Program-made: the position numbers and the translations under genes
From: Clostridia bacterium
GTDB lineage: Bacteria > Bacillota_A > Clostridia > Oscillospirales > Acutalibacteraceae
Assembly: GCA_024699005.1 (NCBI GenBank)
Contig: JAILQN010000314.1
Location: forward strand, 1-5,317
Reading direction: 5' to 3'
DNA: 5,317 nt
Part shown: positions 5,216 to 5,317 of the stretch, one piece after another
Position numbering within the stretch: position 1 is the first letter of the stretch
How the letters are laid out: each line of letters begins with the position of its first letter
The notes under the pieces: generated by a model
Told to the model about the DNA's origin: nothing
Database searches by the model: none
Seen by the model: only the letters and a program-made list of their open reading frames with translations

Positions 5216-5285
5216 ATCCGGTAGGGGCGGGCACCGACCGGATGATCTTTATCTGACAAAACAAAGTGCCGACCGAACGTTTTTT
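5216..5285. repeat. Hairpin module B, copy 2 (ATCCGGT...ACCGGAT then T6)
   Basis: ATCCGGT (5216-5222) pairs with ACCGGAT (5237-5243). The tail CCGGATGATCTTTATCTG matches copy 1 apart from a CT insertion, and CCGAACG with six Ts (5280-5285) matches the copy 1 end. The loop differs fully from copy 1, while the outer six pairs are conserved. GGCAC (about 5230-5234) can also pair with GTGCC (5266-5270), an alternative fold closer to the T-run. Confidence 0.72.
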
Positions 5286-5317
5286 CTGAAATTGCTTTTA
5301 TCCCACAACTTTCCGTG

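Larger units (their letters stand above)
4533..5317. other. Gene-free stretch filled with short palindromic repeats
   Basis: No frame in these 785 bases has a credible ribosome binding site, domain or protein-like composition. The first 100 bases (4533-4637) hold little beyond small GC hairpins. From 4638 to the window edge, repeated and inverted modules follow one another closely; they are listed separately. The sequence may continue past the window, because its last bases complete a terminal inverted repeat. It resembles the clusters of REP/MITE-like elements found between genes in gut Clostridia. A structured non-coding RNA cannot be excluded. Confidence 0.7.
5124..5317. repeat. MITE-like unit with 18-base terminal inverted repeats, reaching the window edge
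   Basis: The left end (5124-5141, CACGGAAAATTGTGGGAT) and the right end (5300-5317, ATCCCACAACTTTCCGTG) are inverted repeats matching at 17 of 18 positions. The 194-base interval holds module A copy 2 and module B copy 2 and no gene. The right end coincides with the last base of the window, so the repeat may be longer and any target duplication cannot be seen. Confidence 0.7.

Noticed and set aside
4638..5317. CRISPR array
   Set aside because: The repeats are few, diverged, palindromic and irregularly spaced, with no uniform spacers and no cas genes in the window.
5124..5317. Insertion sequence
   Set aside because: It has terminal inverted repeats but only 194 bases and no transposase frame. 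At most it is a non-autonomous MITE-like unit, and a target duplication cannot be checked at the window edge.

Overview
The window looks like chromosomal DNA from a Bacillota (Firmicutes) bacterium, most likely a gut-type Clostridia of the Oscillospiraceae/Ruminococcaceae/Lachnospiraceae kind. The reasons are a T-box (tRNA-sensing) leader in front of thrS, strong AGGAGG-type ribosome binding sites, a ThrS sequence of the clostridial subtype (RQFTISEGHL around the third core histidine) and moderately GC-rich genes separated by hairpin-rich intergenic repeats. No species can be named.

Layout. Positions 1-114 hold two tandem tRNA genes on the minus strand: tRNA-Val(UAC), complete with encoded CCA, and the 5' half of a probable tRNA-Asp cut by the window edge. 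A near-consensus minus-strand promoter (159-164/136-141) drives them. Back to back with it, across an A/T tract, is a plausible plus-strand promoter for an uncharacterised 223-residue protein (237-908). That protein has recurring beta-propeller-like units, and its start lies almost at the predicted transcription start. Next comes a consensus promoter (924-951) and a complete T-box leader (about 958-1248). Its specifier is ACA (Thr), its T-box motif carries UGGA, and its antiterminator and terminator are mutually exclusive. It controls thrS (1289-3238), threonyl-tRNA synthetase. A 130-base gap after thrS contains a 102-base palindromic structure whose arms are each two tandem heptamers. It is followed by a Gfo/Idh/MocA-family oxidoreductase (3369-4532) with its own good ribosome binding site and an unknown sugar-like substrate.

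The last 785 bases (4533-5317) have no credible gene but are full of structure. There are two diverged copies of a small 'GTGTCCATCG' hairpin module and two copies of an 'ATCCGG...CCGGAT' hairpin followed by a T6 run. There is also a palindrome bounded by GCTCCCTC/GAGGGAGC, a nested rod-like inverted repeat, and three copies of one 18-22 base sequence in alternating orientation, which allow alternative pairings. This is best described as a cluster of short interspersed palindromic repeats (REP- or MITE-like), or possibly a structured RNA locus.

Functionally, the tRNAs and thrS belong to translation. When uncharged tRNA-Thr accumulates, the T-box should let thrS be transcribed. The propeller-like protein and the oxidoreductase show no clear functional link to them. 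I see no defence system, prophage, CRISPR array or transposase. The least explained part of the window is the repeat cluster at 4638-5317.
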